Shown one piece after another: positions 40,545-54,349 of a stretch of 64,000 nucleotides of DNA. The stretch comes from Dillenia suffruticosa. Taxonomy: Eukaryota > Streptophyta > Magnoliopsida > Dilleniales > Dilleniaceae. Made by a program: the position numbers and the translations under genes. Positions within the stretch are counted from its first letter, which is position 1; each line of letters opens with the position of its first letter. The notes under the pieces are model-generated. The model was not told the origin of the DNA. It saw nothing but the letters and a program-made list of their open reading frames with translations, and made no database searches. The stretch covers positions 11,887,001 through 11,951,000 of the forward strand of contig JAVTVX010000024.1 in NCBI GenBank assembly GCA_033439265.1, written 5' to 3'.

Positions 40545-40974
40545 ACACTAATTGCCATACTATCAGTCTCTTATTCACTCCTTATTTTGTCATCTATACA
40601 TAGTATTATTATTTGGTAAATAAGAAGAACTTCAATTGGACTACCTTAACTCAGGAAGTATATATATTTTCTTATTGCATTTCATCATTTTTATTTGAAT
40701 TTGACTGATATGATTAATTTATGAATTTTCATGGCTGGATGGTTTCAGGAGCTAAATTTTTTAAGAAAGGAATATTTTTTGAAACTTTTAATGTCTGAGC
40801 ATAATAGTATTCGAAGTGACATTATGGAGAAGATCTCACAACCATCAGCATCGCAAAGCAAGCTAATCAAAGCAAAGCCAAAAAAATCGTAAATAAACCT
40901 TGAACGGATAGAATTGAGATGTATGGAATTCAGATTGTATTGATGAAAAGTATTCAAATGAAAATTGAAATTAC

Positions 40975-41255
40975 TTACCACTACTTACCATTGCTTATAA
41001 TTACTTACCGTTACTTATTATACTTACCACTACTGCTGATTATTATGCAAGGTTTATGCCCATGACTGGGTGGGGGCAGCATGAGCACGAGGCTGCGCAT
41101 GGTACCGGGCTTATGCCCATACTTGGGTGAGGGCAGTATGAGCAGGAAACTGCGCTCGCATGAGAGGAGATTGCGCCCGCGAGGGATTTCGAGCTTGTGC
41201 GGCTAGCAGGGGCCTCCGCCCATGGTGCACAAAAGCACGGCGGCTTACACGGGTG
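40975..41255. repeat. CTTACCACTA-type repeats and GC-rich island
   Basis: Short ATTACTTACC/CTTACCACTACT units (40,970-41,035) are followed by about 210 bp of GC-rich DNA containing GGTTTATGCCCATGACTGGG and a near copy at 41,108. This again joins subterminal-type repeats to a GC island, as in elements A and 20,982-23,360. Confidence 0.65.
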
Positions 41256-41261
41256 CTTACC

Positions 41262-41315
41262 CTGCGACCCATTGCTTAGGTGGCACAGGACTGAAACATT
41301 AAAGACATTGGTTTC
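41262..41315 (+). other. tRNA-like segment beside GC island
   Basis: CCATTGCTTAGGTGGCACAGG resembles an A-box arm and GGTTTCAAATCC, about 38 bp on, fits a B-box. A purine-rich stretch (41,335-41,560) lies on its other side. No cloverleaf is claimed. Confidence 0.4.
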
Positions 41316-41335
41316 AAATCCAAATGGAAATCAAG

Positions 41336-42081
41336 AAAAGAGCAAGTATACACATGAAATGGAACAGAAAAAAAAGTAAGCTATCAAAACAAAGCATGGT
41401 TGGTTTGTGCATTCTGATAGAGTTCATAGGGGCCATAGATGAAAGGTTAAAGATTGAAAGGAAAATTTGAGGAGAGCATAAAGAAAGAGTTGTAGAGATG
41501 GAGAAGATGAGAGATAGAGACAGATAAGGAGAGAGATAGAGAGACAAAGAGAAGACTCGAAACAAATTAAGGAATCAATCTTTTTTCTCTCTTTCTTCTA
41601 GAACTTACCCCTTTTTATACATTTTGTTTAACATTCCTTATTGTCTTAACTGACTTAACAGGTTGGTGGATCAACAAAATTTAACCACGACCAACCTCAC
41701 GTTCTTAATAAACATTACAACTACAACATATCATTACATTAGAAAATTAAAATTCAGATACTTACAAATACAACTAAACATTACATTACAAATCAAAATA
41801 CAATGAGAATAAAAAAATTACAAAATATATCAAAATACAAATAGAAAAATACAAAATAGACATAATTACTAGAATTTTCTAATATTGAAAAACAGAAGAG
41901 ATCAACACATCAACATTGAAATACACATGAAAATACAAAATGAACAAAACTACAAATACAAATGCAAAAAGAAAGGGAAGGGAAGCAAGTACACATAATT
42001 ACTTCAAATTCTTATTTTTAACTTTTGGTTTAAATTTTTTGACACTCTTTCTTGTAACATCTTTCAACTCCGGATTTGCTA
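41336..42081. other. Purine-rich then AT-rich DNA, no gene
   Basis: A run rich in GAGA and GATAGAGA at 41,460-41,560 is followed by AT-rich DNA. Short frames here are composition artefacts. Confidence 0.45.
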
Positions 42082-43118
42082 TTACAGTATTAACAACTTG
42101 CTCAATGGTAAAAGGATTAGGAGTAGTAATAGGGGTAGGAGTGTTCCCCAGGTAGTTGTTGTGGGTGTGTGAGAACCAAATGTCGAAAACGGATGCCTAG
42201 GGGCAGGATTGTCATGGCTAGGCTGAGTGTTAGGAGCACGAGGGTGAGTATTAAGAGCAGGAGAACCAAATGTAGAAGGTGGGTGTAAAACAAATGGGTG
42301 TGCAAAGCCAGAGCGACGTGGTGGTGTAGGAGTGGCAGAGGAAGAAGGTTGGGTGCTAAGACTGGGAGATAAAGAAGGCTGAGCAGCAGAGCATGAAGGT
42401 CGGGCTAGGTTGCCTATCTGCAAATGGTCTTTGATGCATTCAATAGATTTGGAATTTGCCCCAGGATCTGCTCTGATGTTCAACATTTGACATATCATTT
42501 TGCGATGCTACTATGCATTCTGATATGCAAATTCATATGTATATTGTTGCATTCCAAACAATCGTCTCTCAATTTCATCCACTTCACTACTCAGTCGACC
42601 CATTTCTATCCTCGTTTCTCCCATTTCTCTCCTATGTTCTTGCATTTTCGTCCAAGTCCTCCAACTTGCTCATTAAGCATGCCAATGTCTATTTTCAGAC
42701 CATAAATACATTGAAACAAATCATTCCACCTTGCCTCGTCATTGGCATTCTGATGGTAGTCATTCCATCCTCCATCTCCTCCCTCGTTTCCTTCATTTTC
42801 ATTCCCAGCTCCTCCTTCATTCCCTTGATCTTCTTCTTCTTCTTCTTCAACTTCGTTACCAATTCTTCCTTCATTCAATTCTTCTTCATTCCTTGCTTCT
42901 TCTTCCCTATCCTCCCTAAGAAATCTGTTCTTCGGATGAACCCACACATTATCTTGCAAAATCCATTGTACTCTTTGTAGCATTCGCAGATTTATACTTC
43001 TATCCCTCAAACTTAGTTCCACTCTATTTTCTCTTATTAAACTTATCCCAACACTCTTTAAAATACCAGTGATCATGCTACAGAACGAAAAATTAGACTT
43101 CGAAGCTCTTGTAGTCAT
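42082..43118 (-). CDS. Acidic, transposon-associated ORFs, possibly one split gene
   Basis: A minus-strand frame starts at ATG 43,118 and codes 170 residues to 42,606. It is basic and Leu-rich at first, then strongly acidic (about residues 70-115: Glu, Asn and Gly runs). It ends with an RWNDLFQCIYGLKIDIGMLNEQ segment that could form a coiled coil. A second frame (42,498-42,082) is Pro/Ser/Thr-rich and may be a further exon or an artefact. The layout resembles the C-terminal part of the 'putative plant transposon protein' family, also seen at 9,398-10,419. Function unknown. Confidence 0.4.
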
Positions 43119-43129
43119 AAAAAATAATA

Positions 43130-45110
43130 ACTATCAGAATTGAGTAGAATTTATGAAAACAATATGCTTAAGTACTGAGTTAAAATAGTCATAATGAAAA
43201 TGTTCTCAAACTGTCTCTAAAACTCTGCATATTTACTGATTACAAAAGATAAACGTCTGAATTGGCCATAGCTTTTAAAGACTGTATAATATTTGAGTTC
43301 ATATCAATGTAGAATTTATACAGACAGTTTGGTTAGGTTGACAATAAAAATAGTCATATAGTGACCGTTTTCAAACCGTCCCTCAAACTCCATATAATAA
43401 CTCTTACAATTGAATAGAACTTATAAAATTTGTATATTTAAGTAGACAGATAAAAGAAAAATATCAAGGCTATTTTTCAAACCGTCCTTAAAACTTTATC
43501 ATTTTTACTAACCACAAATAATATATATCAAAATTGAACATATGTATTAAATACTGCACAATATATAAGTTAGCATAGATATAGAATTTATCTCGACAGT
43601 ATGGTTAACTAGATTGTAAAAGATGAGTCATATAGAGATATTTTTTAATATCTCTCTAAAACTCTGTCATATTTACTTATCACAAATAATGACAGTCAGA
43701 ATTGAGTATGACTTATGAAGACAATATGCTTAAGTAGCAATCAAAAATAGTTTTATCGAGATACTCTGACATATTTACTAACCATAAAATATTAGCGTTT
43801 TAATTGAATATGAGCTAGGAAATATGAAAAACTTATGCAGACGGTATGGTTAAGTAGATAGTAAAGAATAGACATATAAAGACAGTTAAATAACAGTTCC
43901 TAAAACTCTACTATATCTTCCAACAACAAATAACAACTGCCAGAATTGAATAGAACTTACAAAACTAGTATGCTTACGTAGAGTATAAAAAGAGTCATAT
44001 CGGGACTATTTTCAAATCGTCCCTAAAACTCTGTCATATTTACTAACCACAAATGATAAGCATCAAAATTGAACATATGTCTTAAAGACTGTACAATGTA
44101 TAAGTTAGCATAGATATACAACTTATGTCCACGATATGGTTAACTAGATAGTAAAAAAGAGTTATTTACAGATATTTTTCAAACTGTCTCTAAAACTCTG
44201 CCATTTTTACTAACCACAAATAATAATCGTCAGATTTGAGTGAAATTAGAAAGACGATATGATTAAGTAGTGAGTAAAAGTAGTCATATCGAGACTGTTT
44301 TCAAATCTTTTCTAAAACTCTGCAATATTTACTAACAACGAAAGATGAACGTTTCAATTAAACATAACTTTTAGAGACTGGAAAAAAATATGGGTTATGA
44401 TAGATAAAGAATGTATGCAGACGGTATGGTTAAATAAATAGTAAATAATAGACATATAGAGACAGTTAAATAACAGTTTCTAAAACTCTACCATATCTAC
44501 TGATCACAAATAATAATTGTCAGAATTGAATAAAACTTACGAAACTGGTATGCTTAACTAGACTGTAAAAAAAGTCAAATCGAAACTGTTTTCAAATTGT
44601 TCTTAACACTTTGCCATATTTACTAAGCATAAATGATAATCGTCAGAATTGAATATAAGTTTTAAAGATTGTACAATGAATAAGTTAGTATAGATATATA
44701 ACTTATATCCACGATATGGTTAACTAGATAGTAAAGAAGAGTTATTTAGAGATATTTTTCAAACTGTCTCTAAAATCTTGCCACATTTACTAACCACAGA
44801 TAATAATCATGATATTTGTGTGAAACTTATGAAAACGATATGCTTAACTAGTGAGTAGAAGTACTCATATCGAGACTGTTTTCAAACCGTTTCTAAAACT
44901 ATGCCTTATTTACCGATCACAAAAAATAAGTGCCTGAATTGAATATAGTTTTTAAAGACTGTATAATATATGAGTTAGCATAAATGTAGAATTTATACAG
45001 ACGGCATGGTTAGATAGACAGTAAAGACGGTCATATACTGACTGTTTTCAAACCGTCCCTAAAAGTGTTATATTTACTGACCACAAATAATAACAGTGAA
45101 AATTCAATAT
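43130..45110 (-). repeat. Subterminal tandem array with alternating 122- and 168-bp units
   Basis: The box TCAAACCGTCCCTAAAACTC recurs near 43,205, 43,371, 43,477, 43,646, 43,890, 44,011, 44,179, 44,301, 44,470, 44,592, 44,759, 44,882 and 45,049. From 44,011 the spacing alternates between about 122 and 168 bp, a dimeric unit of about 290 bp. Reversed, the unit matches the GGACGGTTTGAAAA and TGTGGTAAGTAAAT boxes of elements A and B. These are likely transposase-binding repeats. Confidence 0.8.
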
Positions 45111-45315
45111 CGTTTTTTACAAACGATTATCTAATCTTTACTGACGATTGCTAAACTTTTCCTAACGAATAATATTATACCGTTGTAAAATATATATATA
45201 TATATATATTTGCTAACGATTTCTTCACAAGTGTTGCTATACGTCATAAAAAACGGTTGCTACATGTCACCGCCTATAAATGTTACGGTCACCTCAATGC
45301 TCTAATTTTGTAGTG

Positions 45316-47400
45316 ATGACATTTTATGATTGTTTTAATTATAAATATGTTATTTCTACTGTATGATAATAGTACTTCTAATGAATGTGGTGGCTCTCCA
45401 TCCGTACAAGCAGGTGGTCTTATGTCTTGAGGCACATAAAGGTGATGGGTATGTTGCATGTAATGGGACATTATGTTTGTTCATCAACTACTTTTGTAAA
45501 CTTATTTGACTTACAAAATGATTGTTAAGAAATTCTTTATTTTTGTGGTTCAAATTTGTGTTGATGGTCGTTTGCTTGTTTGAGGTAGTGAGTTATTTAT
45601 GATTTAATGGTGACAGGTACATTATGTTGGTTTGCAGTAGTGTGTTATTTAATATTTGTGGTTGATGATTATTTGTTTGAAATACGAAATGTGGATAAAG
45701 TGTGAATTTTGGAGTTATAGCATGGATATTTGTTGATAATTGTTTGATATTATGGTTGATAGCAATATGATGAAAAAGTTTGGGTTTGGGAGTAGATTTT
45801 GACAATAAACATAAACTAACCATATCTTAAAAAGAAACATACTTCTTCTTAACATTTGTATACAAAAACGTAGGCAAGCGTACATGAATTTGCCGATATT
45901 TTAACACCAGAACTTCGACAAGTACTTTAACCTTTGCCAATGTTTTAATTGTAAATGTTAGAAAATGTTTACATCTCCTGATGTTTTACTTGTTAAACAC
46001 ATCAAAAATTCTCAAATGTTTGTCGATGTTTTGTTACAAAAATGTTGGAAAAAATAAAAAAATTTCAGACATTTATTTACAAACGTTGAGGATTATCGAC
46101 CTTTTTTCCCCGATATTTTGTCTTGTGTTTTTCTTTCATCGCCATAACTTTTAATGACGCTCATAAAATGTCAAGAATGATAAAAAACGTTGGTACAAGT
46201 ATGTTGTCTTATAGTAACTTGATGCAATTGCCCAAATTGCACAGAGGCCGGATCTGGGGACGTGATGGCCCCGCCCGCATCTTCGCAGGCGGGGCCGACC
46301 GGGGGAGGCGGAGCCCATCCTTGTTTGAGGGGTTGGAGCCATCATGGCCATTGCATGTTGCTGTTGCCTTTGTTGAATTAGCTGCACATTTCATAGCCAT
46401 CCTGCAAACACCCAATTACATGTATTTTTTTTTTTTTTGAAAAAAGGAAACATTATGTGTTCATTTATAAAACTCATAGCATGTCTCAAAATTATTTTTG
46501 TAATACCAAATTATACTTAAACACATTATACCACATGTAAAAATTTTAGGTATCGGAAATACTTTAGTGCCAAAGTCCTGATTTTAGAAAATTGGTGTCA
46601 ATTTAGTTAAACATAGGTATGAATTTCTAATATAAAAAATTATCAATATAATAATAATTATAAATCTCTTGCAGAAAGAAATTTAATTTTTTTATTTATA
46701 AAATCCTACATTTACCACTAAATTTTTTCTAATTTAGTTGAAAAAAATATGTGACCAAAGGGGGAGGAGCCACAGCGCCTCCCCCAGCTAAGATCCATGC
46801 ATTTGTTAATTTTATTATGCTATATTTTGCTTGATAGTGTATGCATTTGTTAACACACAAATGAGAAGTTTTGAAGAGTATAGCAAGCAAGTTTTTATTC
46901 AACGTAAGAGTAGAGTTCATTTGCGATTGTATGTATTAACTAGGTAGAATTCTACTATATTATGTTTGATAGTGTTGTAAAATACTGGTATGCATTTGTG
47001 GTTCTTCAATTGTATGATAACAATTTTATAACTGAGCAAGAGGTGAGAAAATATGTCAATTTTTGAAACATTTTTATGAAATGCCCATCTTGATTTAACA
47101 CAATCAGTTTAAAAAATTTTATCAATATAATGGGAGATCAATATAAAAAATTAATTGCTATGTTCCTTTCTTAATGATACATTGTATTAGGTCCTGAATG
47201 TAGAAAAATGTTGGTAAGGGCTGCTAGAGCGTAGTCTAGAAGTGAGGCACCACATCTCTACCTAGATGTGGTAAGGAGTAAGCATGGTTTGTTGCATCTA
47301 TTGAGTGATTATGTTTCAAATTTATAATACATATAATGCTATATATAGTTAATATATATTGTTAATCTTATATAATATATTTTAATATTAGATTAATTCT
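45316..47400. other. Unassigned DNA between CACTA elements
   Basis: At 45,840-46,200 there are GATGTTTT/AACGTTGG-type motifs that look like another decayed transposon end. A GC-rich patch at 46,240-46,345 has a minus-strand frame starting MQLIQQRQQQHAMAMMAP, reminiscent of Gln-rich host proteins. At 46,760-46,786, GGGGGAGGAG...CGCCTCCCCC is a short inverted repeat. I find no complete gene. The left end of the next element may lie in this stretch. Confidence 0.4.
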
Positions 47401-47797
47401 AAATAACATTAATGGTTTTGCATTGCAGATGTGTTTGCGTTGATTGGACGTGTTGTTCAATTAGAGGGGAGAAATTATTGTTTCAAGCGGTCGAGGTATA
47501 TATTTTTTTTCGTATATTTTATTTTATTTTCTTTGTTTTATATCCCTTATTCCTAGTTTCAATGTATGTATGTTGTGAATTCGCGAAATGTAATAGTTAT
47601 AAATTATTTTGTTATTTTTTCCGACTCAACGTTTTTATATTTGTTAAATTTTTTGAAAATATGTTAAATAATTTTAAAATGTTTTGTTATTAGATGTTCT
47701 TTATTTCTTATTAATGTTATTTTTTCAGTATAATATATAGTTTGTTAATAATTAATTTATTAATATTTTATAATATTTATTTTTTTAAACAGCGACA

Positions 47798-50700
47798 ATG
47801 CAAAACGAAAGAAATTGGATGTATAATAAGAATTTACCTGATCGTCGTGGTTTAACTGATGAGTTTATTTGTGGGGTGGAACAATTCTTGAATTTCGCTA
47901 TTAGTAAAGTTGAGTTTATGGATGGGAATAAGTTAAGGTGTCCGTGTAGAAAGTGTGGTAATGGCAAATTTCATGTATGTGATAAAGTTAGGGAACATCT
48001 TTATAGATTTGGTTTTACTTTAAATTACTACAATTGGACTTGTCATGGTGAACCGTTTATATCTGATGAAGAGTATGTGCAAATTTTGGATTATTCAAGT
48101 AGAGGGGATAATAATTGTTATGATCAGTTAAATCCATATCAGCAGATGGTATTTGATGCAGCGGGTCAAAATTTTTTTCCCCAAACAAACTATGCAAGTT
48201 CTAGTTCTGTACCAACAAATCAAGATATACCTACAAGTTATGCATCACCATTGGAGGGGGTAGAAGCAACATGTGTCGATGAGAATGTGCAAGATGAGAA
48301 TTATTTGTCTAATCAATTTCAAGAAATGTTGAGAGCTGCAGATGAACCGTTATGGGTTGGTTTTGACACCCACACTAAATTGTCATTAACGGCTAGAATG
48401 TTAAATATTAAGGCATAGCATAATTTGTCTGAGAATTGCTTCAATGATATTGTTCAAGTAATGGGAGAAGTATTGCCTCGTGATCATATAATGCCGAATG
48501 ACTTTTATAGTATGAAAAAGTTGGTGAATGACTTGGGCCTTCCGGTGGAAATAATTGATGTATGCAGAGATGGTTGCATGTTGTTTTGGGGAGCTGATGA
48601 AAATGTACAATTTTGTAAATTCTGTAACCAAAGTAGGTACAAGAGTACTAGGACAGCAGGTCGTACTGAGCGATGTAAACCATTCAAGCAAATGTTTTAT
48701 TTGCCCTTGACTCCTAGATTGCAAAGACTTTATGCATCGAAAGCTACTGCTGAATATATGACTTGGCACGCAAATCATCAAACAGAGGAAGGGCTAATGT
48801 GTCATCCTTCGGATACAGAGGTGTGGAAAAATTTTGATATGACATATCCTAAATTTGCAAGAGAGACTCGAAACATTAGGTTAGGTCTTTGTGCTGATGG
48901 CTTTGCTCCATTTGGAAAATCGGGGAAAACTTATTCATGTTGGCCGGTGATATTAACTCCTTATAATTTTCCTCCAGGTATGTGTATGAAAACACCCTAT
49001 ATGTTTTTGACATTGGTTATACCGGGCCCGCAAAATCCGAAGAAGTTGATAGATTTTTATATGCAACCATTGATTGCGGAGTTAAAACAGTTATGGGATG
49101 ACGGTGTTCTTACGTATGATGTTAACACTGATCAGATGTTTGTAATGAAGGCAATTCTTCTTTGGACGATAAATGACTTCCCAGCTTATGGCATGCTATC
49201 GGGATGGAGTACTGCTGGGGTTTTAGGATGTCCAATATGTATGGAGAGATCTAAGTCATTTAGATTGAAATATGGTAAGAAGGCGAGTTATTTTGATTGT
49301 CATAGACAATTTTTGCCACAAAATCATAAATTTAGAAGAAATAAAGAAGAATTTACGAAAAATAAATTTGAAAAAACACCTCCTCCGTTGAGATTAACTG
49401 GTCAACAAATTTGGGAGCGAGTGTCTCAATTTCCATCTGCGATTGAAGACCCACATGGTACAACGTACGGATATGGAAGTGTGCATAAATGGACCAAACG
49501 GAGTATATTTTGGGATTTACCATATTGGAAGACCCATCTGATTCATCATAATCTCGATTTGATGCATATCGAGAAAAATGTTTTCGATAATCTGATTAAT
49601 ATATTGATGGATGTCTCTGGAAAAATGAAAGATAACTTGAATGCGAGAAAAGATATGCGGCTTCATTGTAATCGGCCTACACTTGATGCGGATGGAAGTA
49701 GTAAGGGACCAAAACCAAAGGCAATTTACACAATAAATAAGGATCAGAGATGGAAAGTTTGTGAATGGTTGAAAGCCCTTAGATTTCCTGATGGTTATGC
49801 CTCAAATCTTGGGAGATGTGTCGATATGAAAGAATGCAAGTTGATTGGTTTGAAAAGTCATGATTGTCACATATTTATGGAAAGATTGATTCCGATTGCT
49901 TTTAAGGAACTATTACCAGATTTTGTATGGGCCGTCATTACAGAGTTAAGTATTTTTCTGCATGATATTTGCTCGACAGTATTAAAAGAATCACATATGG
50001 CGAAATTAGAGAGAGATATCCCTATCATTTTATGTAATTTAGAAAGGATTTTTCCTCAATCATTTTTTGATTCCATGGAACACCTTTTGGTTCACTTGCC
50101 TTATGAGGCCAGAGTTGCAGGTCCCGTCCAATATCGATGGATGTATCCATTTGAAAGGTAACTTTTGCACATTCTCATCATAATAATATTTATAGTGCAT
50201 GTCAATGTACTAAATTTATTATATATTATTTTCTGATACACTTTTTATTCCATATCAATTAGATTTTTATATCATTTGAAGAGAAAAGTGAAAAATAAGT
50301 CACGGGTTGAAGCATCTATTGTTAATGCATACATTGCGGAGGAAGTGACAACTTTTGCTTCATATTATTTCGAGCCTCATGTCCAGTGTAAGAGACGACG
50401 CGCGGGTAGAAATGATGAGGGTCCTGTTGATCCTAATTTAAAATCATTCTCTATTTTCAACTATCTCGGTCGACCAAGTGGGTCATGTAAGGTTAGATAT
50501 TTAACTGCGAAAGAATGGCGGGCAACCTATACATATATTTTACTGAACTATCCAGAAGTTACGCCATACTTCAAGTAAGTCCTTTTTTCTCAAATATAAA
50601 AAATGTGTTCTTTTTTTTTTATAAAATTGTTGACATAAATCGTTTTCTTTAATCGTAGGATTTTTCAATATTCACGGTCTGAACTATCGATGCATGAGTT

Positions 50701-51543
50701 CAATCGTGTGTGCGATGAAGATTTTGCAGCATGGTTCAAAACATATGTTAATTTTACGAATTTTAAATTTTATATCTATTTGATTATTAAAAAAATAACA
50801 CGTTTATTTTACTTCAGGTTCAATGTAATCAAGATCACGTTGAACAAGAATTGTTACTTAATCTGTCATGGGGTGGTCCAAATTCGACGGTGCGAACTTG
50901 ATCATCGTATTTTATAAACGGGTATAATTTTCATACTCAAGAATATGGAACCGGAAAAGCTACTATGAATAGTGATGTTTGTGTTCAGTCATCCAACGAT
51001 AGAGGTGTAAAAGATGAGTTTTATGGTTTATTGGATGAAATTATAGAGGTTGAGTACACTGGAGCAGAGTTGCGAGTCGTTTTATTTATGTGCCAATGGT
51101 TTGACCTCGTAAAAGGGATGAATGTGCATCCAAAGTTTAAATTGGTTGATATAAATCATAAAAAATTTTATAAAAGATATGAACCATTCGTATTGGCACA
51201 ACAAGCGATTCAAGTGTATTATGCTTCATATCCTAGTTTGAAACGTGACAAAATTGATTGGTGGGTTGTTTGTAAAACGAAAGCACGAAAGAAAATTGAG
51301 GAACGTTGGGAAGACATGGCATATCAACAAATGGAAGTTGCCAATACGTTTCAGACTGAGGAATATATTATTCCAACATTACGAGATCCACATGGAATAA
51401 TGATAGATGTGGATCAAAATGAAATTCATGAGTCTGGCGATGAAGAACCTGATTTGGAGACAGATGATGAAGATGAGGATGAATTTGATGTTAAAGAATC
51501 TGATAATGAGGATGATGATGACAATAATGACTTTGATTTTTGA
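47798..51543 (+). pseudogene. TNP2-like CACTA transposase with two in-frame stops
   Basis: Exons by frame and GT-AG sites are 47,798-50,157, 50,263-50,574, 50,659-50,746 and 50,818-51,543: 1,162 codons including the final stop. ATG 47,798 follows a CAG acceptor, so the first intron lies in the 5' UTR. Domains in order: a transposase-associated domain (LRCPCRKCGNGKF, residues about 49-61), the Transposase_21 core in the middle of exon 1 (GLCADGFAPFG, FPAYGMLSGWST, then LGCPICM), a DUF4218-type region to the end of exon 1 with exon 2, and a DUF4216-type region in exon 4 (KLVDINHKKFYKRYEPFVLA), with an acidic tail. It would catalyse excision by binding the element ends with TNPA. TAG at 48,416-48,418 and TGA at 50,899-50,901 interrupt it; otherwise the frame is kept. 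Confidence 0.9.
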
Positions 51544-51858
51544 TCGTCGGTAAGTATTGTTTTTTTAAAATTTATTAAAATTATCTAACATCATATGAAA
51601 TTTTATTTTACTGTTTTCATGTGAAAATACATTTAGATTTGTATTTTAAATTTCTCAATTTGTATGTTATATTTAGTGCCTCATGTTTCATTTTCGAAAT
51701 ATTATTTGCTAATATGTTTTCTTTTTTTATGATCATTTCGGACGACAATTTAAATATGGTATGTTTCTTCATATACTCTATTATATTTTTTATAATCATG
51801 CAATATTCATTGTTTGCAAGAAAAAACTCTTGTTACAATTTTAACGTGGAGGACATAG

Positions 51859-54018
51859 ACGATCTTCTAATGCAAGACCAAACTCTTCGACGTCACTGTC
51901 CGTTTCAGCTGCACCTTCCCATGCCCCTTCGCCTTGTACTGATATACCTTCACCGTTTCCATCAGTTGCACCTTCAATTGTACCTTCAATGCAAGATTCA
52001 CACGTTGAAGGGGAAGATACGCGAGAGGTGATATCCCCTTGCGGAGATTCGTAAGTATTAAATTTTGAAATATTATCACAATTGTTTCTTTATTTATATA
52101 GTTGATTAGTTTATTTAAATATTTTTTTTACTAACCATTTTTTTTATTTCTAATTTTATGATAGATTCACAAATTCTGTGTATGTTATTCATGAGCTGAA
52201 TAGAATCATTAACAACCATTGGGGAGGAGCATCGATGTCATACACAAGTACTCCAGATGATATCAAAGAGTTATGGTAGAGATAATTCAAGGTAAATGAG
52301 GTCTCTAAGTTTAAATATACAATTCAGTGTATAATTTAAATATAATAAATTGTTTTTTTTTTGCGAAAGTTCAATTGGGATGAGACCGAGGAGCTTGAAA
52401 TAAGAAGAATATTTAAAAAAAAATACGGTCATCACATCCGAGGTGTACTAAATCATGCAAAAAAGAGCCGAAAGAAGCCACACTGCATCACCGAAGAAAA
52501 TTGGCTCAACATTTTAAATTTCTGGGATTCCGATGAGAGCCGACGGAGGAATGAGCAAAATAAAATAAATCGAGCTTATAATTGTGGGGAATCATCTGCT
52601 ACTTATGCGGGAGGCTCAATCAATATTGATGAGCATAGAATTAGAATGGTAATTTGGTTCAATTAATATTTTTTTGAATTTAATTCATTTGTTTTTTCAT
52701 TAATTCATCTAACGGTGTTTTGTTTTTAGACCAAGGAAATGGGATCACGGCCATCATTTAGAGAGACTTTCGCACGGACTTTTCAGAAAAAAGACAAGAC
52801 CTGGAGTGGGGAGAGAGCTAGAACGGTTATGGTATATAATTTCAAATTTTTAAATTGTTTTATAAAAACTTTTATTTGAATATATTATGCTCAATTTATC
52901 ATCACAACATTATAATAAGAATTTAATAGATTTGTCTATTCCAATAATTTCTCAAATACTTAAATTGAACTTTTCATTTCAAATTCATATATATATATAT
53001 ATTTTTCATTATAAAATAAAATTAGAAAATATATAATATCAAATTTGTTACGTCAATTCCAAATGGTTGGTTCATTATGTCACGTATAGTATAATTTTTT
53101 CCTTTATTCGATCTGTTATAGTTTCAAACTCATAATAGTAGTCGAATTTTAATTTCAATTACAATACTCCTCATTATCTAAATATCATTTTAATGGATTA
53201 AGCAACTAAATATATAAATATAAGTATGTGTAATTTGAATTCCATAAGTGTATTAAATTTATAATATTTGATTGACAAAGATAATTTTTGTGTCTTATTG
53301 CTTACTGTCAATCGCTTAATGAGAAATACAATTTTGTATTCTGACTTTATTTGTTAGATTTTTTATTACATTGTTCAACTGTTAATTGACACTTCTATTT
53401 CTTTCGTTGGATATTTTAGTATATTGTTATTTTATTTTTCTTCTAATTTCTTATACGATAATGCAGGAGAAATATGACCAGCTTCTACTTAGAAATTCCA
53501 GTGGTAGTGATGATGCTGCAACGTCTGAGCCATCTATTAATGATATGGCTTTATGGCTCGAGGCAACTGGTGGAGCAAAGAAGGGAAGAGTACTTGGGAT
53601 GGGCTCGTTGAGCAGAACTTGCAGACTCAGTGGTCTAAGTTCTTCCGGCCAGACACCAGTAAGAGCAGAATTAATGCAAATGAACCAAGAGCTGAGCCAC
53701 ATAAATGAGCTGTTAGCACAAAAAGACAATGAACTTCAAGTCATGCGCGCAGAACAGCAGCGAAGAGACAATGAACTTCAAGCCATGTGCGTTGAACAGC
53801 AGCGAAGAGACAATGAATTTAAAGAGTTTCGCGCACAACAGAGGCTTATAATGCAGCATCTTCAGCTAGTCTCCGCTTCAAGTTCGATTCCCCCTTTTCT
53901 ATCTCCTCCAAATGATGGTGATGATGATTATGACATATTTGGTGATGGTGATGGTGATGGTGATGGTGGCGGTGACGGTAATGGTGATGGTGACGATGAT
54001 GGTGATAATGTTTCTTGA
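51859..54018 (+). pseudogene. TNPA-like protein (Transposase_24 / Ptta family), two in-frame stops
   Basis: Probable exons are 51,859-52,050 (Ser/Pro-rich; its true start is uncertain), 52,165-52,291, 52,370-52,648, 52,730-52,831 and 53,467-54,018. The second to third exons have HELNRIINNHWGGASMSYT and then RPSF-type and EENWLNILNFWDSDE segments, the plant En/Spm Transposase_24 pattern. The last exon carries a heptad-like stretch with two repeats of QQRRDNEL (coiled coil, probably for dimer formation) and a Gly-Asp tail from a GATGGT microsatellite (about 53,912-54,009). TAG at 52,277-52,279 and TAA at 52,283-52,285 break the second exon. The product would bind subterminal repeats. It lies about 300 bp after the transposase gene. 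Confidence 0.8.
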
Positions 54019-54349
54019 AACAATTTTTATTTCACGTTTATATTTAATTAGACTTCTCATTAGAATTTCATTTATACTTCTACAAATTCGATATTCTGTA
54101 ACTTATTTAGTACTATTTAATATTATTTCATGACGATGGTAGTGTTTTTATAATTATTATTTCATTCATACTATTAGATGGTCAGTTATTTGAATGAGTA
54201 GAGACTGCATAAATTTCGTATTCTTGGCTGTTCGATGGTACCCTGGATGATTTGTTGATGATGATATTGGTGGTTTAGTTCATAAACTGGTTGGTTGAGA
54301 CTATCAGGGAGGAATATGATATATATGGAAATTTGGTGCAAATATTAAA

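Larger units (their letters stand above)
24179..45315 (-). mobile_element. Putative large composite CACTA region (element D)
   Basis: The right end is a clear CACTA terminus (GTAGTG at 45,310-45,315). Reversed, it resembles the starts at 14,734 and 30,107. The left end at 24,179 is an inference: the segment TTCAGTTGGGTATACAC and what follows (24,245-24,320) matches, reversed, the region about 100 bp inside the right end of element B, and a CATTAC lies at the expected distance. The 3-bp flanks (GTC and ATG) do not match, so pairing of these two ends is unproved. Gypsy remains and element B lie inside. Confidence 0.35.
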